Shown piece after piece: positions 42,646-52,331 of a stretch of DNA of 64,000 bases. Every line of letters begins with the position of its first letter. The stretch's first letter is position 1. A program made the translations under genes and the position numbers. Under the pieces are notes generated by a model, which had not been told where the DNA came from, searched no databases, and saw only the letters and a list, made by a program, of their open reading frames with translations. This DNA is from Levilactobacillus namurensis (lineage in GTDB: Bacteria; Bacillota; Bacilli; Lactobacillales; Lactobacillaceae): assembly GCF_032197885.1 (NCBI RefSeq), contig NZ_CP134159.1, positions 2,356,001-2,420,000 of the forward strand, read 5' to 3'.

Positions 42646-44052
42646 TTATTTCTGCTCACCAGGCGCCACGTACATCCCCGCCGTTAACCGCGGATGGTTG
42701 TTGTTGCGCTTGACTTCCTTTTCGACCGCCATCTGAGCGACTAAGTTCAAGTAGTTGAACGGGTCGTCGAAGTTCGGCTGGAACAGCATATCAACAAAGG
42801 CTAAATCATCGATGGTGTTCCGGTTTTGGATGGCAATGGATAAGGCGTTCGCCGACTGAGCCACTTCATGCTTACTGAAGAGTTGGGCCCCTAAGATCAG
42901 ACGGGTCTTGGTATCGTAGACCAAGTTGATCGACAACTTATCCGTGGTCGGCATGTACTCCGGCCGCCAAGTGCCCTCGAAGGTGACCATATCGGCGTCT
43001 TCAAAGCCGGACTTCTTGGCGTGTTGTAGCGTCAGTCCCGTAGAGGCCAGGGTGTAGCCGAAGATGTTCATGGCTGAGGTCGCCTGGGTCCCCATGTACT
43101 GTTGGATGTTACCGAAGACGTTCATCCCCGCCAGCATTCCTTGCCGGACCGCGTTCGTCGCTAATGGCGTGTAGACTGGCTTGCCAGTTGGGTTGAAGTT
43201 GACCACGCACGCGTCACCACAGGCATAAATGTCTGGGTTAGATGATTGCACGTATTGATTAATGATGATGGCCCCGTGCTTATCCATTTCAACTTGGCCC
43301 CGGAGCAGTTCCGTGTTCGGTACGAAGCCGGTGCAGACGATGGCCAAGTCCGCCGTGAAGTCGCCGTCAGTGGTCTCGATGACCAACTCATCGTTATCGT
43401 TACCGGTAAAGGCGGTGACCCGACGATCCAGATAGACTTTAACGCCCTTGTCTTCGAGCGTATTCACGATGCGTTCGGAGAAGTTCTTATCGACATAATG
43501 GTTCAAGATGATGTCTCGTGACTGGAACAACTGCACATCGTGATCCGTCCGGGCATAGCTTTCCGCTAATTCCGTCCCCACGTAGCCGGCCCCGATGATG
43601 GCGATCCGCTTATTGGTCTTCGCCGTTTCGTAGATGGCCTTAGCTTGGTCGTAGTTCTTGCATAGCAGGACCTTGTCTTCATCGATACCGAAGATCGGTG
43701 GGACAGTCACGGTCGACCCCGTCGCCATAATCAACTTATCATAGGTGTCATTAATCAGATCCCCAGTATCCATATTAACGGCTTCCAGTGTCTTCGCCTC
43801 AGCATCAATCTTCAACACGTTGCAGCGCGTCTTGATCGTGGCCCCCAAACTGGTCAATTGCTCTGGTGAAGAGTAAAACATGTCTTCTAGGTGTTTAACT
43901 TGTCCGTCCAGGTACAAGGAAATCCCACAAGATAAGAAAGAAACGTTCGTGTGCCGCTCATAAATGGTAACCTCAGTTTCTGGGTGATCACGCAAAATTT
44001 GTAACGCCGCATTCGTACCAGCGTGTGTACTACCAACAATGATGACTTTCAT
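42646..44052 (-). CDS. FAD-dependent NADH oxidase/peroxidase-family enzyme
   Basis: 468 aa pyridine nucleotide-disulfide oxidoreductase with a single redox cysteine, Cys42, in VSFLSCGISLYL. FAD-binding start MKVIIVGSTHAGTNAA, NADH-binding IAIIGAGYVGTELAESYA, second FAD motif NPDIYACGDACVV, and a C-terminal dimer domain with MLFQPNFDDPFNYLN. These fit water-forming NADH oxidase, NADH peroxidase or CoA-disulfide reductase; Nox is the commonest in lactobacilli. Cytosolic, regenerates NAD+ and removes oxygen or peroxide. TAGGAGGG precedes the ATG. Confidence 0.88.
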   Translation of the reverse strand: MKVIIVGSTHAGTNAALQILRDHPETEVTIYERHTNVSFLSCGISLYLDGQVKHLEDMFYSSPEQLTSLGATIKTRCNVLKIDAEAKTLEAVNMDTGDLINDTYDKLIMATGSTVTVPPIFGIDEDKVLLCKNYDQAKAIYETAKTNKRIAIIGAGYVGTELAESYARTDHDVQLFQSRDIILNHYVDKNFSERIVNTLEDKGVKVYLDRRVTAFTGNDNDELVIETTDGDFTADLAIVCTGFVPNTELLRGQVEMDKHGAIIINQYVQSSNPDIYACGDACVVNFNPTGKPVYTPLATNAVRQGMLAGMNVFGNIQQYMGTQATSAMNIFGYTLASTGLTLQHAKKSGFEDADMVTFEGTWRPEYMPTTDKLSINLVYDTKTRLILGAQLFSKHEVAQSANALSIAIQNRNTIDDLAFVDMLFQPNFDDPFNYLNLVAQMAVEKEVKRNNNHPRLTAGMYVAPGEQK

Positions 44053-44563
44053 GTTTACCCTCCTACATCGAAAAACGATTCTAGGCTTAGTCTACTTGAA
44101 AGTTAGCGAAAGATAAACGACTTACTATCGGAAAAGTGCCGATTCAGGGTCATTTTCTCACACTTTCGTTAAAATGACGGGAACATGTGCAAGTTGCACA
44201 CTTACAATTAAATTCAAGACCGTCACAGCCGTTTCCTATTAGGACGCGGTTTTTAGGCGGTTTATCGTCAAATTAATTTATAACTTAATCCATCATAAGT
44301 TTCTGTCGTTAACGCAGTCCGCGGTCTTAGTTTATCACGAATCCTTGTCAATAACCGGTTTTACTGACTAATTATTGTGGCCTTTAACCACTTTGCCTCA
44401 GCCGTCACAATTTGCTTGCGAGTGTCCCCCAATCCCGCTATGATACTGATAGTTGGTTCGTGTTATGCGCCAATGTTAAGCACTGTGATTAATCTAGGAA
44501 TCAGCGTCAAAAGATGCACTCCCCCCAAAACAAGTGTTTCAATAATGATTCCTAATTCTGTAG
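44053..44563. promoter_or_regulatory. upstream region of the NADH oxidase-like gene with a 15-bp palindrome
   Basis: No ORF is supported. TGTGCAAGTTGCACA (44186-44200) is a perfect palindrome about 135 bases before the start codon and is a candidate operator for an unidentified regulator. No confident -35/-10 pair was found. Confidence 0.4.
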
Positions 44564-44601
44564 AAAAGCCCCGAACGATCCGCATGTCGTTCAGGGCTTT
44601 T
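44564..44601. terminator. terminator of the 44604 hydrolase gene
   Basis: A 15-bp stem (44564-44578 with 44587-44601, one mismatch) with A and T runs outside. Confidence 0.78.
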
Positions 44602-44603
44602 TG

Positions 44604-45506
44604 TTAACTCATTTTAACTGAAGCTAGGTTAATCGTCGGCGCCGGTTCCTGGAAGAGAAAGTCGAAGACCAGCGCTTGGACCTGCGGGTTGTCGTGCAGG
44701 CGGCTGTGTTCCGCTCCGGCTCCCCGGAAACCGACCTCCCGAAAACTCGCGGGGATCGTTCCTAGTAAGTAACGCAAAGAACGCGCGGAAGCCGTCGAGA
44801 TGTAGCGGTCTGAATGCGACCCGTCTTCGAGATCGCCGTAAATGTTCAAGACCGCCGCGTCGTTCGGGAAAGCCTCCCGGCGTTGGTAGAGGTCCGCGTA
44901 ACTGGGAAGCCAGAAGCTTTGGGGATACACGATCTTCGGCCGACCGGTCTCCGTTAGGAAATTGGTGTTATGGCTCTCGTTCATCCCAATCACCCCGTTA
45001 AAGGGACCGGCAATGGTCACCAGCTTTTTCAAACGGGGTAACCAGGAGTCTTGGCCAAAGGCTTCCGCGTAGGCCACTAAGGCCACGCTTCCCGCCGAGT
45101 GGCCCACCGCATTGTAGGCTTGAACCCCGTGCTGGCCGCGTAAGTAGATCATGACTTCGTGGAGCCACCGTACCTGAAACGCTAACCGGGCTTGGTTATT
45201 GCCAAACGTCACCTGAATCAACGGGTGTTCGGCTTGGTCATCCCACTTGCCGCTGATTTTCAGCTTGCCCGCGTGGGTCACATGAATGGTCAACGGCCGA
45301 CAATGGCCCACGTGGACGGCAGCTTTCAGCATGGCCGCCATGGTCTTAGAACTGCCACGTAGTCCGTGGACAAAGAGCGTAGGAATCTGCGGGGTCACCC
45401 GTGGCCGTTGACGTTGCCACTTAGCCAGCTTACGGCGGGTCCGTAGCCGACCAACCACACTGGTCGCTCCCGAAATCATTGCTAATTCTACTAAACTTAA
45501 GTCCAT
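44604..45506 (-). CDS. DUF915-like alpha/beta-hydrolase, third paralogue
   Basis: 300 aa. Oxyanion region TLFVHGLRGSSKTM, nucleophile VGHSAGSVAL with Ser137, aspartate in YGDLEDGSHSDR and late histidine in GAEHSRLHDN. The layout and spacing match the 5039-5863 and 30224-31114 proteins, but no strong signal peptide is present; a weak hydrophobic N-terminal stretch (LVELAMISGATSVVG) may anchor it. ATG at 45506 follows AGGAGGATCGG; the frame continues upstream but past that site. Monocistronic. Confidence 0.83.
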   Translation of the reverse strand: MDLSLVELAMISGATSVVGRLRTRRKLAKWQRQRPRVTPQIPTLFVHGLRGSSKTMAAMLKAAVHVGHCRPLTIHVTHAGKLKISGKWDDQAEHPLIQVTFGNNQARLAFQVRWLHEVMIYLRGQHGVQAYNAVGHSAGSVALVAYAEAFGQDSWLPRLKKLVTIAGPFNGVIGMNESHNTNFLTETGRPKIVYPQSFWLPSYADLYQRREAFPNDAAVLNIYGDLEDGSHSDRYISTASARSLRYLLGTIPASFREVGFRGAGAEHSRLHDNPQVQALVFDFLFQEPAPTINLASVKMS

Positions 45507-45972
45507 GAACTTCCGATCCTCCTGAAGCCGTTTTATCCTCGGAGCGTCGCAGAAATCCCTTCTGTGACCCCCCGCATTTAGGTCGTGAGCCACCGACTTT
45601 TCACAAAGTCAGTGGGGCCAAATCCGCGATGATTGCCACAATTTGTGAGTCATCCCGGCCTAATGGCTAGTCCATTCAAGGATAAACGTTTCAGCAACCA
45701 GCTGTCAAATGGTTTTGGTTTATTATTAATATATTTATTAAACCAATTGATTGCGCCGCAACCCCACCTGGGTTAAACTACAGTCAGGTCAACAAGGAGC
45801 GCTTGTTGACCCGAAACAAATTCTTATGATTCTTCACGCGAGCAGAACTTAGCACTCCCCCAAAGTCTTAAACTTCTGCTCGTACCCCCCTCAAGCCATG
45901 ATAGCCTCGTTGCCATCGTGGCCTTTTGGTGTGGTCTGAAAGTTATGGGGGTCCGCCTGCAATTTCACAAGC
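45507..45972. other. gene-free stretch with several inverted repeats
   Basis: Seen: TTGGTTTA/TAAACCAA around 45717-45752 in an AT-rich island; GGTCAACAAG/CTTGTTGACC (45787-45811); CGAGCAGAA/TTCTGCTCG near 45839-45882; GCCATGAT/ATCGTGGC (45895-45922). The last may be a weak terminator after the DegV gene. No ORF is supported. Confidence 0.4.
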
Positions 45973-46827
45973 CTAATCGCGCACCTGAATCCCCACGCCC
46001 ACTAATCCGGGACCCGTGTGGACCCCCAAGGCCGGTGAGATGTCGCCACTGCCCCAGTCACTGACCTGCGGGTAAGCCGCCTGTAACTGGGCCAAGATGG
46101 TCTCGCGTAACTCGGGGTTGGCCCCGTCGACTACGGAGACGCTGACCTGCTGGTGGTCACCAATCGTTTCCCCCACCAGGCTGATCAGCTTGGCCAAGGC
46201 CCGTTTCTCACCCCGCGCCTTAGCGACTGGCGCAAAGACGCCATCGGGATCACACGAGATGATCGGCTTAACGTTCAGTAGCGTTCCCGCCATCCCCGCG
46301 ACCCGGCCGACTCGACCGCCCGCCACCAGGTATTTCAGGTTAGGAATATAGAAGAAGACTTTGGTCTGGCGCACGACCCGCTCGACTTCCGCAACCAGGT
46401 CATCGAACGCTAATCCTTGGTCCCGCAACTGGGCCGCGTAGATGGCCGAAAAGCCGCTCCCAATCCCGATATTCTTAGTATTCACCATATGAACTTTTAA
46501 GGGTGAGTCTTCACTTAATAACTTAACTTCTTGAAAGGTTCCCGAGAGTTTATCCGAGATGCAGACCCCCAACACGTGGGTGTAGCCGGACTCCTGGATG
46601 CGCTCGAAGGCCTCGAGCACCGTTTTCCCGGTTGGACTGGCCGTAGTGGCCTGTTCGGTCGCCTGCCGCCGGTAGAATTCCGCCGGTGTAATGGTCACGC
46701 GGTCTTCATAGACCCGGTCACGAAAGATCACGTTGACGGGTAAGAGTGCCATGTCAGCCGCTTGGAGGACAGAAGCTGGGACGTCCGAACAAGAATCGAC
46801 TAAAATCGCAATTTTTTCAGTTTGCAT
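45973..46827 (-). CDS. DegV-family fatty-acid-binding protein
   Basis: 284 aa. IAILVDSCSDVPASVL begins the first domain (D-S-C-S-D motif). TASPTGKTVLEAFERI, GVCISDKLSGTFQ and NTKNIGIGSG follow, with KYLVAGGRVGRVAG in the second domain. DegV/FakB proteins hold fatty acids in the cytosol for the kinase FakA; no FakA is adjacent. TGAGGAAC precedes the ATG. Confidence 0.93.
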   Translation of the reverse strand: MQTEKIAILVDSCSDVPASVLQAADMALLPVNVIFRDRVYEDRVTITPAEFYRRQATEQATTASPTGKTVLEAFERIQESGYTHVLGVCISDKLSGTFQEVKLLSEDSPLKVHMVNTKNIGIGSGFSAIYAAQLRDQGLAFDDLVAEVERVVRQTKVFFYIPNLKYLVAGGRVGRVAGMAGTLLNVKPIISCDPDGVFAPVAKARGEKRALAKLISLVGETIGDHQQVSVSVVDGANPELRETILAQLQAAYPQVSDWGSGDISPALGVHTGPGLVGVGIQVRD

Positions 46828-47077
46828 ATTGGTTCCTCATTTCTAGGAGTTTCCACTTCTCGCTGGTACTTGCCATTATACCGCAATCATCTAGTTTTTG
46901 ATACTAGTTGATTGAATCACTATGCTCGCCTTTACTAATGATAGTGAAAACAATTGAGCGGCAAAATTTTTTCTTGGACCGTCCAGCCCTTGCGTGAAAT
47001 CGTCACCAATGGGTTGCCCAGTGGCCACCATCCAGATAGTCCCCTGGGATTCGGGGATTCGCTAATCCCGTAAACGG
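46828..47077. other. divergent region left of the mntH promoter
   Basis: No ORF. An inverted GGGGATT..AATCCC stretch lies around 47053-47069, just before the mntH -35. Otherwise nothing distinctive. Confidence 0.4.
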
Positions 47078-47174
47078 TTGACTTTGTAGGGATTTAGCCT
47101 ATACTTACGGTTGAAATATTATGCCATCAGGCACAGTTAAGGGGCACCATTATCGCGTTGCCCCCGACTGGTGC
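47078..47174 (+). promoter_or_regulatory. mntH promoter and structured leader
   Basis: TTGACT (47078-47083), 16-bp spacer, TATACT (47100-47105). In the leader GGGGCA (47141-47146) can pair with TGCCCC (47159-47164), or the overlapping GCACCA (47144-47149) with TGGTGC (47169-47174). The two pairings exclude each other. I cannot match it to the known manganese riboswitch. Confidence 0.5.
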
Positions 47175-47252
47175 GCGGTGGGATAGGATTTGGAAAGGCA
47201 GAAGTCATGCGACTACCTGAATTTCTAGACAGATAGAAAAGAGGGGTTTTAT

Positions 47253-48629
47253 ATGAAGAAACATGAAACCGATGCAACGACCAAGCACCACATGCTCAAA
47301 TCGACAGACGCGGGCCAGAAGAGTCTAGACGAGGTCAACGGCAGTGTCGATGTCCCCCAAAACGCGGGATTCTGGCGCACCCTCGCCGCTTACACCGGCC
47401 CTGGCGCCCTGATTGCCGTCGGGTATATGGACCCCGGGAACTGGATTACCTCCATTGCCGGTGGGGCCCAATACAAGTACACGTTACTGACGGTGGTCCT
47501 GATGTCTAGTTTGATTGCGATGCTCCTCCAAGCCATGTCCGCCCGACTAGGAATCGTGACGGGCAAGGACTTGGCCCAGTTAACTCGAGAGCGAACGGGT
47601 AAATTCACCGGGTTCGTCCTCTGGATCATCACCGAACTAGCCATCGTGGCCACCGACGTCGCCGAAATCATCGGTTCCGGGATCGCGTTAAAGCTCTTAT
47701 TCGGATTCCCCCTACTGGTCGGGATCTTAATCACCGCTGCCGATGTGCTGTTACTGCTGGTACTGATGAAATTAGGCTTCCGGAAGATCGAAGCCATCGT
47801 GGCCACGTTAGTCGCCGTGATCCTCTTCGTCTTCCTCTACGAAGTGATTCTCTCCCAGCCTCAGATGAGCGAAGTGGTCAAGGGTTACTTACCATCTAGC
47901 CTCGTGGTCACGAACCAAGGGATGCTGTACCTGTCCTTAGGAATCGTGGGGGCGACCGTGATGCCCCATGACCTGTACCTGGGGTCTTCCATCTCCCAGA
48001 CGCGGAACTTCGACCGGAAGAACCGGAAGAGTGTGGCGCAAGCCATCAAGTTCACCACGATTGATTCCAACATTCAGCTGACCATCGCCTTTATCGTCAA
48101 CAGTCTCCTCTTGATCTTAGGGGCTGCCCTCTTCTTCGGTACAGACAGTGACTTAGGCCGGTTCGTCGATCTGTACAACGCCTTAAGCAACAGCCAGATT
48201 GTCGGCGCCATCGCCAGTCCCATCTTGAGTATGTTGTTCGCGTTAGCCCTGTTGGCTTCCGGACAAAGCTCGACCATTACGGGGACCTTGGCTGGTCAGA
48301 TCATCATGGAAGGGTTCATTAACCTGAAGATGCCTCTGTGGGCACAACGGTTACTGACCCGGTTGATCTCCGTAACGCCAGTGGTCATCTTCGCGTTGTA
48401 CTACCACGACAACGAAGCTAAGATTGAATCGCTCCTGACGTTCTCGCAAGTCTTCTTGAGTGTCGCGTTACCGTTCGCGATGATTCCCCTAGTCATCTTC
48501 ACCAGTAATTCTAAGCTGATGGGTGAGTTCGTGAACAAGACTTGGATCAAGGTCCTGTCTTGGATCATTGCGGTGATTTTGATTATCTTGAACGTTTATC
48601 TGATTCTAAACACGTTAGGCTTGGCCTAA
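47253..48629 (+). CDS. mntH: Nramp-family Mn2+/H+ symporter
   Basis: 458 aa, about 11 membrane helices. Metal-binding TM1 has GYMDPGNW (Asp60 and Asn63) and TM6 has [14 protein letters not shown] hydrophilic N-terminal tail of about 40 residues ([16 protein letters not shown]) is longer than in the E. coli protein and typical of lactobacilli. GAGGGG precedes the ATG. Lactobacilli import large amounts of manganese as an antioxidant. Monocistronic with terminator. Confidence 0.95.
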   Translation: MKKHETDATTKHHMLKSTDAGQKSLDEVNGSVDVPQNAGFWRTLAAYTGPGALIAVGYMDPGNWITSIAGGAQYKYTLLTVVLMSSLIAMLLQAMSARLGIVTGKDLAQLTRERTGKFTGFVLWIITELAIVATDVAEIIGSGIALKLLFGFPLLVGILITAADVLLLLVLMKLGFRKIEAIVATLVAVILFVFLYEVILSQPQMSEVVKGYLPSSLVVTNQGMLYLSLGIVGATVMPHDLYLGSSISQTRNFDRKNRKSVAQAIKFTTIDSNIQLTIAFIVNSLLLILGAALFFGTDSDLGRFVDLYNALSNSQIVGAIASPILSMLFALALLASGQSSTITGTLAGQIIMEGFINLKMPLWAQRLLTRLISVTPVVIFALYYHDNEAKIESLLTFSQVFLSVALPFAMIPLVIFTSNSKLMGEFVNKTWIKVLSWIIAVILIILNVYLILNTLGLA

Positions 48630-48640
48630 CCGCTAAATTT

Positions 48641-48674
48641 AAAAGCCCCCGCCGAAAATCCGGTGGGGGCTTTT
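48641..48674 (+). terminator. mntH terminator
   Basis: AAAAGCCCCCGCCG with CGGTGGGGGCTTTT (one G-T). Confidence 0.85.
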
Positions 48675-48969
48675 GCTAATCTCAATGAAACTCAGTGACT
48701 GCAAACTCGTCGTGATGTAATTTAGTGGGAGCCGAAAGGTTAGGCAATTGATGGCGAACATCGTTTATGGGTTGGTTAGACCCCGTTCGCGCGTACAACG
48801 ATCTTATCGTTGCAGGACTGAGCATGTGAATACGAGGGCCATCTTACCATGTGGCGCAATCGGTTGCAACCACACTATTAACGAATTGCTGAGTTTAATA
48901 GAATTTATAATTAGTTTTATTGCACAACTAAGCGGAACCAGCGACTACGCTGGACGGACTACGGGAAAA
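48675..48969. other. stretch between mntH and the SDR gene
   Basis: Contains CAACGAT/ATCGTTG (48796-48812) and a LacI-operator-like GCAATCGGTTGC near 48857. A plus-strand frame here overlaps the SDR gene and has no ribosome site, so it is not called. Confidence 0.35.
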
Positions 48970-49719
48970 TTAGGCGCGTTGCCCACCATCGACCGTGAAC
49001 TCAGCACCGTTGGCAAAGCTGGATTCATCGCTGCCTAAGTAGACGCAGACTTCGCCGATGTCCTTAGGTTGGCCCATGTGGCCTACGGGGATGGTCTTGA
49101 TCAGTTGTTCCTTAGCAGCGGCTGGCACGATTGACGTGTCGATCCAGCCGGGGTGGACGGAGTTGACCCGAATATTAATCTTCCGTTGAGCCAGGTTTAG
49201 GGCCGTGGCGTGCGTCAACAGGCGCGTGCCCCCCTTGCTGGCGGAGTAAGCGGGCGCCGTGGGTAAGCCCACTAACCCGGCTACTGAGGAGACGTTGATG
49301 ATTGACCCCTGCGCATCGTTGGTCTGTTTCATGGCGTTGATGGCTGCCTTCTCACCTAAGAAGTTGGCCGTCAGGTTCACGTCGATGACCTTTTGCCAGT
49401 CGGCTAAGGAGACGTCTTCAATCACGGGCATCATGGGGCCGATGCCGGCGTTGTTGACTAAGATGTCCAGCTTACCGAACTTCGCAATCGTCGCGTCGAT
49501 GACTTTCTGCCAATCGGCCTCTTGCGAGACATCTTGTTGGACGAACAGACTCACGTCGTCCCCAAACTTGGCAACCGCGGCCTTCCCGCCGTCCACGTTA
49601 TGGTTGGCCGTCAAGACCACCTTGGCCCCTTCGCGCACATAGCACTCCGCGATACCTAAACCAATCCCGGCGACGCCTCCCGTAATAATCGCAACTTTTC
49701 CTGCTAAACGATCTGACAT
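48970..49719 (-). CDS. short-chain dehydrogenase/reductase (R-alcohol-dehydrogenase-like)
   Basis: 249 aa classical SDR. Cofactor motif [21 protein letters not shown] in [11 protein letters not shown], catalytic Ser in INVSSVAG and the Tyr/Lys pair in [11 protein letters not shown]-terminal [10 protein letters not shown]. Overall close in layout to the L. brevis R-specific alcohol dehydrogenase, but the cofactor specificity and substrate are open. ATG at 49719 follows AAAGGGTG. Single gene, no terminator seen. Confidence 0.87.
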   Translation of the reverse strand: MSDRLAGKVAIITGGVAGIGLGIAECYVREGAKVVLTANHNVDGGKAAVAKFGDDVSLFVQQDVSQEADWQKVIDATIAKFGKLDILVNNAGIGPMMPVIEDVSLADWQKVIDVNLTANFLGEKAAINAMKQTNDAQGSIINVSSVAGLVGLPTAPAYSASKGGTRLLTHATALNLAQRKINIRVNSVHPGWIDTSIVPAAAKEQLIKTIPVGHMGQPKDIGEVCVYLGSDESSFANGAEFTVDGGQRA

Positions 49720-49891
49720 ACGATTCACCCTTTCTCAATGATTACTTGTTCAGGTTATCACATTAAATCCATTTTGAATATTATTTTATCGAAAAAATAG
49801 AGACTGTCTGGAAATTAATTGGTCGATTAATCCTGATTCAAAACCGAAAGAGCCTCCGGAACGGCCAACTATCAGGTTAGTACGTCTGTGA

Positions 49892-49920
49892 GCCGTCCGG
49901 TAAGATGAATGACCATCACC
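49892..49920 (-). repeat. border remnant of the structured repeat, copy R16
   Basis: GCCGTCCGGTAAGATGAATG ACC continues the outer border consensus CCGTCCGGTAAGGCGAATGAC with two changes. The body of the repeat is absent. Confidence 0.55.
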
Positions 49921-49963
49921 AGTCAGTTTAAGACGGACCCTAGTCATCCCGTTTTTCAGATAC

Positions 49964-49999
49964 CAAAAAGGCCCGGAGATAACCGAAAATCTCCGAGCC
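49964..49999 (-). terminator. aldehyde dehydrogenase gene terminator
   Basis: GGC..GGAGAT/ATCTCC..GCC followed by TTTTT on the minus strand. Confidence 0.75.
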
Positions 50000-50041
50000 G
50001 ACCCCAATCGTCCGTCTCACCGCACCATCGGGGGAATCACA

Positions 50042-51460
50042 CTAATTGAAATGCGCTGCTGTGACCAATCCACCTGCTAGGTTGTCAGCCGGGGCATCAC
50101 GCTTAACCACTAACTCCTGATTGACGAAGCTCATGATCCCGTTTTGACCCAGTTCACGGCCATAACCGGACTGCTTCACACCGCCAAATTCTAGTTCTGG
50201 CAAGGAGCTGAAGAAGGTGTTGACGTAAACCTGCCCCGTCTCCATCCGCGACGCTAATTCCGCACCGTACTCGGCACTCCCGGCGAAGACGATACCACCT
50301 AATCCTAAGTCGGTATCATTCGCCAACGCAATGGCTTCATCGTCGTCCTTGACCTTGTAGACCTGGGCGACCGGACCAAACATTTCTTGCCCGTAAGCCG
50401 GGTTGTCCTTCGCAATGTCGGTCAAGATGGTTGGCAGGAAGAACTGGCCGTCACTATCGACCGGGTCGTGGACAAAGGCCAAAGTGGCCCCGTTCTGCAC
50501 GGCCTCATCTACTTGTTCTTGGAGCTTTTCCTTCGCCTTCTTCGAGTTCATAGGGGCCAACGTGGTGTTGGGGTCCATCGGATCACCTAACTTAGCGGCC
50601 GCGAAGGACTTCTTCAGGTTGGCTAAGAACTCATCGTAGTGGTTCTCCGTAACGATAAACCGCTTGGATGACGTGCAGACCTGACCCACGTTATAGAGCC
50701 GCGCCCGGGGTGCAATCTCATTGACTTGGGCCATGTCAGCGTCATGTGCCACGATAAAGGCATCGACACCACCTAGTTCCATGGTACTCTTCTTGAGGTA
50801 CTTACCAGCGGCCGCAGCGACTGCCGTTCCCCCACGTTTAGAACCGGTCAGGGCGACTCCCTGAACCCGGGGGTCGGCGATAACTTGTTCAACTTGGTCG
50901 TAAGATAAGAAGAGGTTCGTCAGTGAGCCGGCTGGAGCACCAGCACGCTTGACGGCATCTTCAAAGGCCAACGCGGACGCTGGCGTATTGGCCGCGTGCT
51001 TGTAAACGATGGGGTCCCCTGCCGCGAAGTTGGGTGCGAAGATCCGCATCATCTGGTAGTACGGGAAGTTCCAAGGTTCTACCGCCATCAAAACCCCCAG
51101 GGGATGATTCTCCAACTGGGCATCACCGGCAATGGAATCGATCTTGCGTGGTGCCAAGAACTCCTCAGCGTTGTCCGCGTAGTAATCGGCGATCATCGCA
51201 CACAGTTGAACTTCTCCTTGCGCTTCACTGTACAGTTTTCCCATGTCGACCGTTAGGACCTTAGCTAACGAATCCGTTTCGTCCCGAAAGATTTGAGCCA
51301 GTTTCCGGAGTACCGGAATCCGGGTGGCTATTGGATCATTACGCCACTGTTTATAAAGTTTTTGCGCTTGGGCTAAGCTGCTTTCGATGTATTCCGGTGT
51401 TGCTTCATCATAGGTCTTCACGACCTCATTGGTATATGGATTAATGGTTTGATAGGCCAT
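50042..51460 (-). CDS. NAD(P)-dependent aldehyde dehydrogenase, succinate-semialdehyde type
   Basis: 472 aa. Rossmann and catalytic signatures: EPWNFPYYQMMRI, the cofactor loop GVALTGSKRGGTAVAAAAGK, glutamate in KKSTMELGGVDAF and the nucleophile in NVGQVCTSSKR; C-terminal PELEFGGVKQSGYGRELG. The series fits SSADH-like enzymes (GabD/Sad), but other aldehydes are possible. ATG at 51460 follows GAGGAGGA; a longer frame is upstream of it. Monocistronic. Promoter, palindrome and cre-like site lie upstream, suggesting sugar control. Confidence 0.9.
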   Translation of the reverse strand: MAYQTINPYTNEVVKTYDEATPEYIESSLAQAQKLYKQWRNDPIATRIPVLRKLAQIFRDETDSLAKVLTVDMGKLYSEAQGEVQLCAMIADYYADNAEEFLAPRKIDSIAGDAQLENHPLGVLMAVEPWNFPYYQMMRIFAPNFAAGDPIVYKHAANTPASALAFEDAVKRAGAPAGSLTNLFLSYDQVEQVIADPRVQGVALTGSKRGGTAVAAAAGKYLKKSTMELGGVDAFIVAHDADMAQVNEIAPRARLYNVGQVCTSSKRFIVTENHYDEFLANLKKSFAAAKLGDPMDPNTTLAPMNSKKAKEKLQEQVDEAVQNGATLAFVHDPVDSDGQFFLPTILTDIAKDNPAYGQEMFGPVAQVYKVKDDDEAIALANDTDLGLGGIVFAGSAEYGAELASRMETGQVYVNTFFSSLPELEFGGVKQSGYGRELGQNGIMSFVNQELVVKRDAPADNLAGGLVTAAHFN

Positions 51461-51597
51461 AACACAAATCCTCCTCATGCACTTTTAAATTTCACAATGT
51501 ATCCCTTTACATTTTTAAATCATACACTTTAAAACCCCATAATACCAGCAGTTTTCTTGTGACCAACTTCTCAAACAGGATTAGTGAAATCTCCAAA

Positions 51598-51684
51598 ATG
51601 AAAGCGATTTTACATATTATCTCCGCGAAAGGCAATGATATCAAGGATAGATTGGTATAGGTCAAATTACGTGCAACCGGTTGC
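51598..51684 (-). promoter_or_regulatory. aldehyde dehydrogenase promoter with LacI/CcpA-type sites
   Basis: Minus strand: -35 TTGACC (51665-51660), 16-bp spacer, -10 TGATAT (51643-51638). A perfect palindrome GCAACCGGTTGC (51673-51684) lies just upstream and resembles LacI-family operators such as the one before the maltose permease gene. ATGAAAGCGATTTTA (51598-51612) matches cre with one mismatch in the leader. Confidence 0.6.
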
Positions 51685-51723
51685 GATTACGCGTTCCCTG
51701 CTTAAAATTTTTCTGACAGGACG

Positions 51724-51755
51724 CAAAAAGACACCTGCTCAACAACAGGTGTCTT
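51724..51755 (-). terminator. TetR gene terminator
   Basis: AAGACACCTG/CAGGTGTCTT with TTTTT on the minus strand. Confidence 0.82.
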
Positions 51756-51764
51756 CCTCAAACT

Positions 51765-52331
51765 CTAACTTAACTTCCAACGATCCAAAATCCCATTAAA
51801 CAACCGGTTAGCCGTCGTAATCTGGTCCAAGACCGTCCGGGGCGTGGCTTTAAAGCCATCATTAGCCCATTTATTAATGATGCCCATGGCCCCGGCAGCG
51901 ACAAATTCCGCTGACGTATCAATCACATCTTCCTTTAAGTATCGATACTCGGGCATGGCATGTAAAAGAATGGATAAGCGCGCCGCCACAAACTCGTTGG
52001 TCGATTGTCGCCAAACGCCATCATCATAAGGATAAGCGTTTAAAAAGATTTTCGAATGATCCGCAATCCGTTCTAATAACTGGATGGTTTCCGGACGCCA
52101 ATTCTCTAGGGTAATCGTCACCGGTTTCTCCCGTCGCGGTGCCTCTACGATGAACTTCTGATAAACAAACGCTAAAAGCTCATACTTATCCGCAAAATAG
52201 TAATAGAACGTCTTCCGGTGGACTTCTGCTTCATCCGCAATCTCGCGAACCGTGACCTTATCAAACGTATTGTGGTCCAACAACGATGCCAAGGATTCCG
52301 CAATTCGTTCCTTAGTCTCTGATGCTGCCAT
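51765..52331 (-). CDS. TetR-family transcriptional regulator
   Basis: 188 aa. N-terminal helix-turn-helix: RIAESLASLLDHNTFDKVTVREIADEAEVHRKTFYYYFADKYEL. The C-terminal part has a TetR_C-like helix bundle and resembles the DhaS/YxbF subgroup. ATG at 52331 follows TTGGAGGT. It precedes the aldehyde dehydrogenase on the same strand but behind a terminator; a role in its control is possible. Confidence 0.87.
   Translation of the reverse strand: MAASETKERIAESLASLLDHNTFDKVTVREIADEAEVHRKTFYYYFADKYELLAFVYQKFIVEAPRREKPVTITLENWRPETIQLLERIADHSKIFLNAYPYDDGVWRQSTNEFVAARLSILLHAMPEYRYLKEDVIDTSAEFVAAGAMGIINKWANDGFKATPRTVLDQITTANRLFNGILDRWKLS

Noticed and set aside
44377..44607. Plus-strand frame of 76 codons upstream of the NADH oxidase-like gene
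   Set aside because: No ribosome site, no recognisable features, and it runs through the terminator hairpin at 44564-44601.
47106..47252. yybP-ykoY manganese riboswitch before mntH
   Set aside because: The conserved loop sequences of that riboswitch were not found; only generic alternative hairpins are present.
48748..49038. Plus-strand frame between mntH and the SDR gene
   Set aside because: Its end overlaps the SDR coding sequence and it has no Shine-Dalgarno sequence or plausible protein composition.
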